DNA of 64,000 nt, from contig JASBNA010000009.1 in assembly GCA_038087015.1 (NCBI GenBank), positions 186,001-250,000 of the forward strand, in the 5' to 3' direction. Under the pieces are notes generated by a model. That model searched no databases. It was not told the origin of the DNA and saw only the letters and a program-made list of their open reading frames with translations. The position numbers and the translations under genes are program-made. This stretch comes from Cerrena zonata. Lineage: Eukaryota; Basidiomycota; Agaricomycetes; Polyporales; Cerrenaceae. Shown here in pieces: positions 32,944 through 45,154 of the stretch (within the stretch, counting starts at the first letter, position 1; each line of letters opens with the position of its first letter).

Positions 32944-35161
32944 TCAACATGACCCTATGTCTGGCAGAAACATATCCAATGCGACTAGGAGGCTGCTCCT
33001 CACCAGGCATGGTGCCTGCAACCCAAACTGCGCGAGTTTCTGACGAGCGGAGACAACAATTTCCGCGGCATCAATAAATTGGCCATCTATAGCCCTGTAT
33101 TTATGTAAGACCGACTCTATATTCATTTGAACTTGATGAAGGTCTTCTTGATATTGTTCTATAACCTTGATGTTCCTACCGATCAGTGATATGACGTGGT
33201 GACACATTTTTACCATGTCACTGCGCACTGGGAGTACAGTGCCGTTATAGTGAGTAGGAATACTTGGAATATCGGCATCTGCATAAGCTGTAAGCTCCTT
33301 GGCAGCTTGAAGAATATTGGATATGCCTTGGAAGAACACTATGTAAGCTCAGCCTCGGAAAGAAGAGGTGGGATCTCACATGTATCATCGAGGTCTCGAA
33401 AAGCGAAGTCATGAATTGGATATCTATAGCGACTGCAAAGAGCGATTAGAACCGCTCCTGCCCCAACCTTCCCTAGTCCAATCATCCAATGGACAAACTC
33501 CCTCACTCGAGGTTCTGGATGTGGTGCAGGGCATGTTAGGATAAACATCAGCCCCTCGTGCATTTGCTTGGTCCATTTCTGAAGCTCGCCATCGGTTTCA
33601 GCGAGCAGAATGTCAATTTGACGGCGGAGGACTTTGGCCATCACTGATCGTAAACGGGTAGCAGAAGGGCTGCCCCACGCTATTGACTGGAGTTTGGTCG
33701 GTTTTGCAGAAGCATTTCGCCTTTCCTTAATGATCCTCCTGATGCATTCTGATGCCTCTGTGAAGTCAACATCTAGCAAACAATCCCCTATGGGCTCCAA
33801 CAGTTCGTCATCCTGAAACATGTTATCTGCGGCCACAAGAAAGTCGATATCATGATAATTCTCCATCCGTATTTGATCTTCTTCAAAGGGTCTGGAAGGA
33901 TGAATGTTTTGTTCCACGTAACAGAAGTACCACCATTCGAAAGAGCCCGTGATACTTTCCCACAGCTTTCGAAAGGCTTGTAGGGTCATTTGTGGAAGTA
34001 TACCGATTCTGGTGAAGTGGTGAGTACTGAAGCCCGCCCTCCTGAAGCGCTTTCGAATTGAGGTTGCTCCTGAACGAATCCAGTTCCAACCAATGTATAA
34101 ACCAGAACGTCCTGCTTTGAGCGGTCTCAGTAGTATGGGAGTCTTGTAGGGACATTGTGACCAGCAAATGGGTGCAAGGGTGGTCACGACGAAGAAAAGG
34201 AGCCAGCAGGCGATGAGGGCAGTTACGACCCATCCGATACCGGGGGAGAGGTCTCGGAGGAAGCGAGATAGTCCTATAAAGAACAGAAGGAGCGAACACT
34301 GCAGAAGGACAGGAAGTAACGCAGCAAGTTCGAATACGCCCCCCTGCACCAGTCCGGTGTAGCGGAAATTACGCACTCGAAATTCGGCTCGAGGTGAAAG
34401 GCTATCATGCATCATATATTCCCTAAGCCATTGTTTCACCAAGATGCCAAATGATGCTGTTATCAGGCTGCAGACGAGGCTGGAGAACCAGAATCCATTA
34501 ATCCATAAGGCTGACGACGACGGTCGGAAAGGTGCTGGCGTGAAAGATGAAATTATCTCGTTAGATACATTCGTCGAAGCTGTTAAAGCTTGCAATTGTA
34601 ATGAGATAAGAACCAACATCTGCGCTGATGCGTCTGTTGGGTCCTCTTGTAATGTTGTGTATGATTCTACAACGAAGGCCGTGAGGACGGCTGAAAATAA
34701 CCCAGCCTGAAACACACACACATCAGTCGTTCTCCCCTCTCAAAGATGAGAAAGACTTACGAAGACGAGAAGAGTGTCGATGTCTTCTTTGCAGTTTTGT
34801 ATCTTGCGCTCATCATGTTGCCGGAGTAGCTTCGAGATCTTTGCCCAACCATCTCGGGTACCGCTGTGTAGACGATCGTCTTGGAAGATCTGCTCTGAAG
34901 CAAAATCCACACCTCGGTGTAATGCGACACTCTTCATGATGTGTCTTGGTAAATACTAACGATTCGAGAAATTGAATTAACAAACGAAATGTAGACATTC
35001 GGTATGTAGGACGTACTGAGTCTGGGTGTGACGACTGTGGACGAGGTCAGAATGACATCGTAGATAAATAGATCGGTATAAAGGGCATCATACTCACCGC
35101 TGTCACTGACATTGATATGTGCAGAGCCTTCGATATTAATAAATGACTCAAAGGAGCCCAT
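32944..35161 (-). CDS. DUF6535 membrane protein
   Basis: Basidiomycete-specific family of unknown function. Exons 35161-35098, 35021-35017 (5 nt), 34955-34761, 34706-33380 and 33338-32944 keep frame and give 661 residues. The family hallmark spans exons 3-4: CKEDIDTLLVFAGLFSAVLTAFVVESY, here split after VF. It is followed by four more hydrophobic segments (NGFWFSSLVCSLITASFGIL, LLPVLLQCSLLLFFIGLSRFL, VVTALIACWLLFFVVTTL). The C-terminal half is soluble and helical. The exon 4/5 join (donor GTGAGA at 33379, acceptor ATAG at 33339) extends the protein past a stop that intron retention would expose. The 5 nt micro-exon is required only if the start is at 35161; otherwise Met 34937 would start the protein without it. 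Confidence 0.8.
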
Positions 35162-35506
35162 TGCGGTTGTCAGACGGTGTGAATCAGCATAGCATACCGC
35201 AAGCTTTGTAAATCAAGGGGAATGAAGGAAGAGGTCGTGAGAGCCCTGATTGTCTCCGTGTGGAAATAAGTGACGTCGAAGTTTGATGAGATCAAAGCCA
35301 AAGGCAAGGAGCAAGAGTCTGGGTTGTGCTGTTATATTACAATCCGCCGATAGGATATAGAATTATCATATTACAATAGTATAAATTTCTAGCATGATGC
35401 TGTCAGTAGACAGAGCAAAGCAATTCTGAAAAGTGAGTGAGGAGTGCACGAAAACAACCGAACCTATGCACAAATGCGAACCTGAGATACCAATCGAAAG
35501 CTCTCA
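35162..35506. other. intergenic
   Basis: This 345-base stretch holds the DUF6535 promoter and the SUV3 3' flank. Nothing else is supported. Confidence 0.4.
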
Positions 35507-37945
35507 TCAGCTGTCTTTGGGAACATGATCTTCGTCCCCATGTGGTGCGTCAGCAGCAATTACTTTTTGTAGCCTCTCGAGTTTCTTCTTTTTCTGAGGA
35601 CCTGACTTCTCTGATAGGATTTCCAGATACCACTCCATGGCCTTCTCCGACTCCTGTTTGAGTTCGACCGCATGTACATTATCAGGGAACGACACTGGGT
35701 TTCTGAAAGCCAGCCAAATGTATGCTATCAGACACTTGTGTAGCGATTCCAATGTAACGAGGGTGTCCGCTTTGGATTTCAACACCTTGGCTTTATTCCG
35801 GGTTCGAATCGTCTCTCGGGCATCTTCGAGAATGTCCAGGAATTCAGTCGAACTGAGTAACTTGCGCAGATCCACTCGCAAGTCATTAACGTACAACTGG
35901 AGGAGGTTTGTCATAAAGGTGACAACGAGACCATCTCTCCATGGGGCGGGGACCTGCTGCATCATGAATTTGTCTGGGAGCGTCATGCCAGAGGTGACCT
36001 TGTCCATGTAATCTGTCGCAGTCATGGAAACAACAACATCTTGGTACTCATATGCAGGATGAAGTTTCGCTACATATTTGCATGCCAGCATAGCAGTAGA
36101 TAAGGTTGAATTAGGAGGAAGAGCCTGTAGAATGTCAGAATATTGTTCCGCTCCTGCCTGGAGGTAAGCCATGCGAAGAGGTTCTGGTGCAATAGGAAGG
36201 GAATCGCGGAGGATTGGCAAGTCGTCCTCGTATAGGGTGGTACATATTCCGACAGAATCCTTTTCGTGAAGACCAAAGCGACCTGCACGACCTGCGATCT
36301 GTTTGATTTGAGGAATGGAGAGCGGACGTTCTTGTTTTCCATCATATTTGGTGATCGATTCAAAGACGATACGTTTCACCTTGCTAAGTTAAATTGTTAG
36401 AATGATCGAGGTCTGAATCATGAGAGGGATAAAGACTTGCAGATTTAGGCCCATACCAATGGCATCACTGCCGATGAGAACGTCGTAACCACTAGCAAGA
36501 TCATTAAAGAGAGCCGCTTGTTCACTGCGAATCTCGGGAGGCAGACGTCCATAGGCAACAGCACATTTCAAGCCACTTTGCTTCTCCACCTCGCGCTTCA
36601 AAGCGAAGATGTTCGAACGTGAAAAGGTGACTACACAATCTCCTTTCTGAATCTTCTTCAAGTCTCCACCTAAACTCTCGTCCGCGACCTTGAGAGGAGT
36701 GAGTCGCTCATACCTGTTCACAATGAGCTCGTCCCCCGTATCGCGAAGCATCTGCTCGACAAGTGGAACGGCAGCCTCTTCTCCACAAAGGTGTAGCTCC
36801 GCCGCGTTTACGCCAAGCACCGCGGACGACCAGGATCCACCACGGTCTTTGTCCGAAAGCAATTGAATCTCGTCGACGACAACAACATCGTATCGGACCG
36901 ACGTGTTCAACATCTCCACTGTGCAACTCAACAATCCAGCTCCCGGCTCGACAATTTTATTCTCCTCTCCAGTCAGAAGATTACACGCCCTCGCCCATTT
37001 GGGGTTCCCGTCCTTCCGCACGACGACCTTCTTCCCTTCCTTCGGGTTAATATCGAAATTCGAGTCGGTGTCAGGTTCAACTTCGCCCTCTTCCTCTATT
37101 TCGACACCGAGGGGCATGATCTGACCCTTATTCAGACGTTCGAATATCTCGTGTGCGAGAAGACGCAGTGGCCCAGCATAGCATCCCATTCGTGCTGCAG
37201 CAAGTGCACGTAGAGCGTTATGAGTTTTGCCACTATTGGTGGGACCGACATGCATGATGACTTTACGCATGGGTGATGAACGAGTGATAGGGTATTGAGT
37301 GGCAGGAGAAGAGAGATCTGCTGCTCGGAAGAGTCCTGTAATGATGGAAATGGCATCTTCGGAAATGAATTTTCGAAGAATAGGATAAATCGAAGGATGG
37401 GAAGCCCATTCGTAGAAGAGTCTCGTGAGCCAAAGATCTAGAGCATCAGTTTCGAGAGGGTCTGAGAGATCGGTGATAAGGCGAAGCATCCGCGTTTCGT
37501 CAAATTCGAGAGTGGAAAGAACCGTGCCATCTTCCAGTGCACGAGTAAATGCACTCAAGGCTGGCTTGATACTATCCCTAGGTATCCCAAATCTTCGAAG
37601 TCTATAGGTTATATGAGGCAAAGATATCCATGCGTTTCCAACCACACTGAGGTAAGGCAGCACGGTCTCGGGAGTAAGACTGACACCTGTTTGTGCACCT
37701 GGTATCGTGACGACGTGTCCGTAAGCCTTGCTATTGAGACCCATTCTCATCTTGCCTGGCTTGACCTTCTGCTCCTGTTGCCTGCGATCTGCCTTTTTAT
37801 TTCCGGCATTTTTGGAGTGGGTAAAAGGAGAAGGCCTTTGGGCGACAGCCGAGTGTAGTCTGATAGAGTTGAGGAGTGTTCTAGAACGAACAGCTTGACA
37901 AGTTAGAGGGATCGACCTGGACAGACGAAGCATCAGAGAGGGCAA
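35507..37945 (-). CDS. SUV3: mitochondrial degradosome RNA helicase SUV3
   Basis: ATP-dependent RNA helicase of the mitochondrial RNA-decay complex. Exons 37945-36437 and 36379-35507 give 793 residues. The N-terminus is leader-like (MLRLSRSIPLTCQAVRSRTLL). Helicase motifs are in order: Walker A VGPTNSGKTHNAL, YAGPLRLLAHEIFERL, Walker B VVVDEIQLLSDKDRG (the DEIQ form), LHLCGEEAAVPLV, VVTFSRSNIF, VAYGRLPPEIRSEQAALFND, LIGSDAIGMGLNL and QIAGRAGRFG. The single intron splits the last two motifs. The SUV3 C-terminal block has RDSLPIAPEPLRMAYLQ and the terminal tail is Lys-rich. It is divergent from the mitoribosomal protein gene mS33. Confidence 0.95.
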
Positions 37946-38141
37946 GCTCTCCGAAACACCAGTGAATAGCTCAAGAGGCTATAAAGTGTAGAATGTCAAT
38001 TAGCGCGGTGACCGCAATGTGCAACTCGGAGTCGGACATTTTTATTTGGTCTTGTTAGCCCTCGAGGCGTTTGCCTTTTCTGGATGCAAACGAAATGGGA
38101 TTTGTGTCGTGCACTCACCCTTCCTTTCTTTGCACATCACC
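37946..38141. promoter_or_regulatory. divergent promoter SUV3 / mS33
   Basis: A 196-base interval separates the start codons of two genes for mitochondrial RNA or translation functions, so shared control is plausible. No TATA box is obvious. Confidence 0.5.
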
Positions 38142-38514
38142 ATGGCCTCCATAGCTGCCTCTCGCATTGCGGCCCTCAATCGACTGCGATGCAATATCTT
38201 CCAAACATCCTATAACCCAGAATCCATCCGAACTGGTGCAAAATACCTTCGCGCCCGACTAAAGGGCCCATCGTTGATTAACTACTACCCACAAGAAATT
38301 AACATGTCAACCTTCATAAAAGGCTTCCCCGACGAGGGGCTTGTAGATTTGGATGAGGAGCAGAGGCTACAGGATATCATCGACAAGAAGAAGAGGGGAA
38401 AGGGTACACCAAGGAAGGCCAGGACACCACGTAAGCATGAGCCCATGTTTTTGCGGAGTCGAGTACTAACGAATCATTACAGAGGAGAGTCGCAGGAACA
38501 AGAAGCGACGATAG
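38142..38514 (+). CDS. MRPS33: mitochondrial small-ribosomal-subunit protein mS33
   Basis: Component of the mitochondrial small ribosomal subunit. Exons 38142-38430 and 38483-38514 give 106 residues. Family features are RIAALNRLRCNIFQTSYNP, GAKYLRARLKGP, INYYP, GFPDEGLVDLDEEQRLQDI and the basic tail KKKRGKGTPRK, ending after splicing in SRRNKKRR. The start at 38142 has a good context (CACCATGG). Confidence 0.9.
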
Positions 38515-38702
38515 ATTCTGCTTTCGCCTTCCTTGCTTTCGTTCATGTGCTGTTGTATCATACCACCCCTCTAATCACACATTTCTCTTGCTGTTGGCTC
38601 AACCAGAACGTCAGCTTGTCACTCAAATTCTCCTAGAACTGGGTTTTATAGTAGACCCCATAGGTTGCAACAGTCTAATACGTGATACATGATGGTAGTA
38701 TT

Positions 38703-39978
38703 CTATTCTTGTTTCTTCTTTGCCTCTACCTTCGAACCTCCGAATGAGTACACAAACGTACCCAAGAAAACCAACATAGCGCCAGTCCACATCATCACCG
38801 CCTTATTTCCCTCCACCCCTGACCCAAACAAAGTGACACTAATAATGAGAGATACAGCTTTCCGTACAACAAGCACCAAAGTCACAGTCAGCGAAGACAC
38901 TCGGGAAGTCAAGCGATGGACTCCAGAGATACAAACTAATTGTGTCAAGGTGTTGAGTAAGAGGTATAAGTATGCGGCCGGTATTGGGATAGATGAATAC
39001 GAATGCCAGCTTGTTTGGGATAGTGAGTTGGAGGCTGGGAGGGCGAGGTAGAGAACCGGTCCGTCACCAAGAGCCTGGAACTGATTGAACAGATCCTGTC
39101 TAACGGAATAGAACATCGGCATAGACAGGAAATGTAGGTAGAACATTTGTTCTTGCCAAATGGCCGGTTTCTTCTGTTCCTTCTTGGTTTCCGCCGATGC
39201 GGGCGTTGATCCATTCTCAGGTTTGGAGGGAGCTTTGGAATTACTGTGACTGCCATAGAGGGCATAAGTTCTATCCTGAGCTATCCCAAGCAAACCAGAC
39301 AACACTAGAGCAAGTAAAAGGATTAGGATGCCAGTCGCATAGGTATAAGTGTTGCTCCCAGAAGTTGCTGCAGTGAAGTCGGCTGGTTTGGCCGTCTTGG
39401 GTTTGGATGCAGAGAACGTTGTCAATACAACCCCGGACGTCACAAACACGACGGCTACAATCTGTGTCCAATTATACCTAAGACCACAGGTTCGTTAACC
39501 ATGTAAATTCTTCAAATGACATGAAAACTACTTGCCGCCGTCCCAACAGTAACCACCCCATAAACATGCTGATCACCAACCCTCCACTCCTGAAAATAAT
39601 ATGGACGGTCATGGGTATCTTGTAGGCGAAAGCCGCGTTGTTTAATAAGGCGATGAAGTAGAATAGCAGCACTTGGATTAGGTAGGGTATGATGGGTATT
39701 TGTCGTTCTCTAAGTCGTGGCCATGGGGTAAATTGAACGAATTGGGGTATCCCTCGGAGTGTGATGAAAAGGAATTGGCAGAAAGTGATTAACGATCCGG
39801 ATCGTGGATAGAGTGAGACGAGTTGTTCGAGTGCGAGTGCATTACTGAGGTGATTTCAAGTAAGAGACTTTGTAGAGTAGATGATATGGGAACATAAGTA
39901 CCTGCAGCAACCACCGAATACTAGGAAGAGGGTGGTACTCCAATCGGAGAGAAAGGCAAGGGAGATGTCTCCGAGCAT
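38703..39978 (-). CDS. YEA4: UDP-N-acetylglucosamine/UDP-sugar transporter, YEA4/SLC35B4 type
   Basis: Nucleotide-sugar antiporter of ER/Golgi membranes, UAA family. Exons 39978-39902, 39844-39536 and 39477-38703 give 386 residues with about ten hydrophobic segments. The start is typical: TTLFLVFGGCCSNALALEQL. It is followed by LLFYFIALLNNAAFAYKIPM, VHIIFRSGGLVISMFMGW and GRRYNWTQIVAVVFVTSG. The C-terminus has TRVSSLTVTLVLVVRKAVSL and FLGTFVYSFG. Intron 2 appears to use a GC donor (GCAAGT at 39535): a GT three bases on would break the frame, whereas GC restores the expected G-R-R-Y-N. A luminal or cytosolic loop of ~45 residues (SNSKAPSKPENGST) is low complexity. Confidence 0.92.
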
Positions 39979-40628
39979 GGTTTAGCTAATGGACGTTTCT
40001 CTATGAACAAAGTAGTGAGTTATACTTCTTCGTTCCGATTACTCAAGTTGACGGTATAGCTGGTAGAGATGGTATATAGTTTGGTCAGGTCAAAACATCG
40101 TGGGTTTTATAATAAGTAAGGTGGCCGCAGGAGTAAGCACGTTCGAACACGTTGTAGCAGGTTGTGGCGGTATTCAAGTTGATCCCGGACTAGACTGGAC
40201 TAGGACGCTTGAAGGCGGCAGTGCGATCGACGTCGGCTCTTCCTGACTCCTCGCAGTCCACAACTTTCAGACTGCTCACTCCAAGATCTAACCGATTCTT
40301 AGAGAAATTGAATATTCCAGTCATATCCCATTTCTGAGATCTGAAGCTTGAAGCTTGAAGACTCACGCTTGTCAGTGTACAAGTGTCCTTACAGCAGCAA
40401 CGCGAATAACTTGTACTACTAGTGTCGTAGTGTGACATCTCGAAATACGGTGCCCCTAGTCACCTTCAAGCTGCACTTCAGCAAGGGCTGAACAAGCTTC
40501 CAGGTACTTTCTAATCATATACGAAGCCTCGAGTGGTTTCCGCTAACGATATATTATATCTCGTACAAATTACGGTATTTCAGTGCTTCCGTTGACGTCT
40601 TCCCTGACGGAGTATCCTCCACTACACG
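39979..40628. other. intergenic
   Basis: Divergent upstream region of the transporter and the first F-box gene. It contains a tandem GAAGCTTGAAGCTTGAA stretch near 40343-40359; no gene is supported. Confidence 0.4.
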
Positions 40629-41597
40629 ATGGATCGCTGTCCGACCGAGTTGATACTCCGTATCTTCTCGATGGCATGCACTGACGGAGGCAAAACAGGT
40701 TGCGCTCTCTCCCTCGTATCGAAAGACGTTCATGAAGTCGCAGACCGCGTGCGGTTGAACAGCATCGCTCTCAACTCTCCTTTTCAACTCGAAACATTCC
40801 ATACCTTCCTTCTCCAGAGAAAACCTGAAAAACGGATAGTCCGTCACCTCTTCATCACACCGCAGAGTGGGAATTCTTACTTGAATCCACTGTGGAACGA
40901 CCGGGGGTGGGAAAGGATACTAGTGAACTGTGACTCTGCATCGGCGACAGCGGTCAAGATCATTTCTCTTCTTGCACCGTTTCTTCGTAATCTCGCCATC
41001 ATTCGTGTCCATCTTCCAAACTTGTTTCCTTTCAGCTTCCCGGAGTTGCGAGAAATCATGGTGCATTGTATCCGGATTCCTTCCAAATTCCTGTCAGGTG
41101 CTCAGACCGCCCCAAAAGTGGAGAGGATCGCTATCTCCTCAGACGCACCTTCACCCCTCTCTGCACATCACCTCGCGAAGGAATTTGCTAGAGTCTCACC
41201 CCAGGTTACTCACCTATGCCTCCACGAAGCCATGGCAAACAAGACGACCGAGTTCACGGACCAGCTAGAGGATTTGTGGGCGTTTGTAAGGGAGAATCAG
41301 AGACGTCTCGGTGTACAGACAGACCGAGAGCAACGTCATGAGCTGCGGAAGAAGAAGGACTTCGTCTTTGCGCCGATGTTCATAGTGCACGACAGACTTC
41401 GCAGGCATTTTGGATGCAGCCCCCCCTCGCCATCCCCTGAACGGGATGAGAATGAGCGACTCGAGGATAACCTGCGGTTGTATCCTACTAATCTTAGCTC
41501 GTCCTACTATTCTTCTTCCAATTTTGAAGCAAATTGGATGGATAGAATTTTCGGTGCACCGGGACTTTGGGAAGAGAAAGTGATAACTGAATACTAG
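40629..41597 (+). CDS. F-box protein 1
   Basis: Intronless, 322 residues. The N-terminal ~45 residues resemble an F-box (CPTELILRIFSMACTDGG, then CALSLVSKDVHEVADRVRL), the segment that binds Skp1 in SCF ubiquitin ligases. The rest has no recognised substrate-binding repeat; it includes RHLFITPQSG, LPNLFPFSFPELREIMVHC and the C-terminal WMDRIFGAPGLWEEK. All three are shared with the second F-box gene at 47 kb. Thousands of such F-box genes occur in agaricomycetes and most are uncharacterised. The role in ubiquitylation is inferred. Confidence 0.75.
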   Translation: MDRCPTELILRIFSMACTDGGKTGCALSLVSKDVHEVADRVRLNSIALNSPFQLETFHTFLLQRKPEKRIVRHLFITPQSGNSYLNPLWNDRGWERILVNCDSASATAVKIISLLAPFLRNLAIIRVHLPNLFPFSFPELREIMVHCIRIPSKFLSGAQTAPKVERIAISSDAPSPLSAHHLAKEFARVSPQVTHLCLHEAMANKTTEFTDQLEDLWAFVRENQRRLGVQTDREQRHELRKKKDFVFAPMFIVHDRLRRHFGCSPPSPSPERDENERLEDNLRLYPTNLSSSYYSSSNFEANWMDRIFGAPGLWEEKVITEY

Positions 41598-42336
41598 AGG
41601 GTAAGTTTTCTTCAATTCTACCTGTCTCACTAATTTCTGACAAGAATGCTTGGTTAGTTTGGATCTATGTATCATCGTTGGCTTGGAGTATCAGGTATGT
41701 CTTTGACCCTGTATAACAGCTGAATTTCAACCTGAATGATTCCTTGATCTAGATGGAAGCCTCAATGTAGCGATAATAAACACGAGTGTAGCATGCTTCA
41801 GTTTCGGAAATAGGTCATACATCAAATGACAAAGTCCTCAAGAAGAAGGATTGGACTATGTAATACGGTACGTACCAGTCTCCTTACAAGTGAATCGTAT
41901 ATCTCACCATTCGTCCCTTTCAGATATCTGTGTACTGTATCTTTCTGTATACTATTCATTCTTTTCGCCTGTTACCTTCAGCGCGTAGGTGTGACTTATC
42001 TTTCTACCACTCGGCGCAATGTTGGCGTACAAAGCTCCTTGTGTGAACAGAAGTCATTACCAAGGTCACTTGAATGTCAGGTGAGTTCATGAAATTCAAT
42101 TGCGGAGTCGTTATCGTGGATGTACTCATCTTGTGATGTTCATATTAGGTTTTCAATACTTCTGCCGTTTCTGATTCTAGTACATCTCGAATAATGCGGC
42201 CCCGAGAACGGAGTCCCTATTTAAGGCTATGGAGTACGGGCAAGTTTCGTTTGCCAGTGATTATATATAAGGTACACTATCTTGTCCGCAATCGTCGAGA
42301 GCTTTGGATGCGAGAGTCTCGCTATCGACTGATACG
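41598..42336. other. intergenic
   Basis: About 0.7 kb between the F-box and P450 genes on the same strand. A TATATAA-type element at 42265-42271, about 70 bases before the P450 start, is a plausible TATA box. Confidence 0.4.
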
Positions 42337-44580
42337 ATGACTTATATCACTCTGGCTACTGTGTGGACCGTGGCTTGTCTTTCCATGGCATGTCTCTTAT
42401 TTTTGCTGAAGACAAGGAACTCTATCGACAACCCGAAGCGACTTCCCCTACCTCCTGGGCCCCCTCAAGCACCCATTATTGGGAATTTGCTGGATATCAA
42501 AGATACCTGAAATGTGGCTTTCATATTCATCTATGGCACAAAAATATGGTACGCTGTTCTCAATATTGATATCCATGCGTCTATGAATCTCATACAACAC
42601 TCAAAGGTGATATTGTCCACCTCAAGGCACTCACTCAAAACATAATTATTGTGTCCTCGATGGAGGCAGCCTCGGATTTATTTGATAAACGTGCCAAAAT
42701 ATACTCTGATAGATTTCGCTCGACCATGATCATGGACCTGTGCGTTACAATCTCGATTATGTACCTCGCATTAGACGATCTGACAGTCCAGGCCAGATTA
42801 GACATGAGTTGGTCGCTTGGTTTACTCAACTACGGTGAACCCTGGCGTAAGGCTCGGAAGTTTTTTCACTATCATTACAACACATCGACTATCAGACAAT
42901 ATGATGGACTGCAATTCGACGTGGTACGAAGGCTACTCCGACGTCTCCGTACATCCCCAGAGCGATTTCTCGATCATTCACAGTTGTACGTATCATAATT
43001 TCTGTTATATCACAATAAGTACGGCACTAATCGCTATTGTATAGTACCTTCGCGGCCCTAATCTTGAGAATGACTTACGGAGTCCACATAGAGAACGAGC
43101 GCAACGAACATGTGGTAGAAGCTACTTTGTGGCTGGAAGCTTTCAATGAAGCTATTCAACCAGGTCGTTTCTGGGTGGACATTATGCCGATCCGTTCGTA
43201 CCCTGTTTCTTTCTATTGGAATATTGTCGTCCATTTACTCATATCCGTCTAGTTAAATATGTACCAACATGGTTCCCTGGGGCTGGCTTCAAGAAGTTTG
43301 CTCTTAAGGCCAGAAAACATATGTACAACGCTCTTGATCGGCCACTGGATTTCGTTAAAGCGAACTTGGTAGGTTGTATACGCTTCGTGTGTACGCGTTA
43401 CTTATTACTCTCAACCTAGCTGAGTGGCACTGGATCACCCTCGATCGCCGCTACTGCATTGGAGAATATCGATAAGACTTGTGATGCAAGCGAACAGGAG
43501 AATCTTATTCGCAATAGCTTGGGTGCTGCATTCGGTGGTACGCGATTATAGCTCTAACTAATCTTCGATCATCTCAAATAATCATGTTCGATTAAATAGC
43601 TGGAGTCGACACGGTGCGTTGTTTCTTTGTTAGGTCGGTATATTTAGCTAAATATGTCTGAAGACCTCCCCGACGCTTCAATTATTCTTCTATTTGATGA
43701 TGACTCATCCCGATATTCAGAAGAAAGCTCAGAATGAATTACACACAGTGATCGGCGAAAGGAGATTGCCAACGCTCAATGATCGTCCAAACCTGCCTTA
43801 TGTAGAGGCAATTGTGAAGGAAGTATTGCGCTGGCAGCCTGTCACGCCGTTAGGTATGTGATAATTGTCATTACCGTCAAGATCTTGTAACTTACGGTCC
43901 CTATGCCTATTTTTCCACAGCACTTCCGCATTATACAGCAGCTGCCGATGAATATCGAGGATATTATATACCAAAAGGATCCGTTGTTCTAGGAGTGAGT
44001 TCACTTATAAAACATTCCATTGAGACATTTGACTAAATGTAATGACTCTCTAGAATGCTTGGTATGGATTGGGTATGAAGTACCTGTCTCTTGCTCTAAT
44101 ATTCTGGCCGTTCTGTTCGCAGGCATATCCTACATGACCCAGCCATATATTCATCCCCCGATCAATTTATTCCAGAAAGATTTCTCAACGCCGACGGGAC
44201 CCTTAACCTGAATATCCCTGACCCAACTATAGCGTGTTTCGGTTTCGGACGAAGGTATCAATTTAAAGATCCTTACCTCGTGACCATTATTGATGACTAT
44301 TCGGTGCAGGATTTGTCCAGGCCGTTTTCTCAGCCTTGACGCTTTGTTCAGCTCTATTTCATGTATTCTGCACACTTTCGATATATCTCCGGCACGAGAT
44401 AAAGATGGTAAATACATCTTAATGGAGCTCGAGATGCAACCCGGTATGATATGGTAAGTGGGTGATTCTCTACCGAAGATAAATCCACTGAAGCTTGTGA
44501 CGATGACCAGTCACCCAGAAGCATTTACATGCTCAATAAATATTCGTTCTCCGGCGGCAGACACATTGATCTCGGAATGA
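42337..44580 (+). CDS. cytochrome P450 (copy 1), one frameshift in exon 1
   Basis: Membrane-anchored monooxygenase. Thirteen exons: 42337-42548, 42607-42739, 42797-42985, 43045-43193, 43253-43368, 43420-43537, 43600-43613, 43664-43853, 43921-43994, 44054-44061, 44123-44254, 44310-44453 and 44511-44580. Motifs are the N-terminal anchor and LPLPPGPPQAPIIGNLLD, the I-helix AGVDT on a 14 nt exon, ExxR in KEVLRW, PERF, and the haem loop FGFGRRICPG split by an intron. The C-terminal SHPEAF-type block follows. Exons total 1549 nt, one base too many. The break is near 42505, where GAT-ACC-TGA replaces a codon run continuing as P-E-M-W. Corrected length is 515 residues. It resembles the O-methylsterigmatocystin-oxidoreductase-like P450s abundant in mushrooms; the substrate is unknown. 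Confidence 0.88.
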
Positions 44581-45154
44581 TGTAGGTACGGTATGCCAGT
44601 GGATAATAATCGATCGAAGTGGTAACCTTTGGTGGTAGCATCCGACCATGGCCGTCACCAAGAAATATTGCTATTGTTGTCGTCTTCTGGGCGAGATACT
44701 CAAGGCCAACGGCAAACATTTGCCTTGCCCGGAGCACATGCAATAATCCTTCCATGGGTATCCTCACTGGGTGTCTATTATACTGACTTGCGAACACGGC
44801 TCAATATTCAAGAATTTCAGTCATTCTACGTCCCGGATATTGGATATCATGCATGAATATATAACATCAATAAAAGGAAATAGCTAAACTACCCCCGTTC
44901 CGAGTGCCTGTATACCATTCTGTGCGGGAAAGTGAGCTAAATATACCACAGAAGGATTGAGGTGAATAGACAAAACCCTTACTCGGATATTCAGCTGTCG
45001 TTAGAGGCAAGTGGCGGCGCGACGCGCTTTGATCTCTCCTCTCGGCAATATCTATGGTACAAGTTAACGGTTGTATCTACATTGTGTGCATTCCAAAACA
45101 ACGGGCAAGCTGATAATAACATTTCAAAGCAATTTCATAAACGTTGTTCCTCAG
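44581..45154. other. intergenic
   Basis: 3' flanks of the convergent P450 and RanGAP genes. Bases about 44510-44660 resemble 46545-46695, evidence of a duplicated P450 end. No further gene is supported. Confidence 0.45.
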
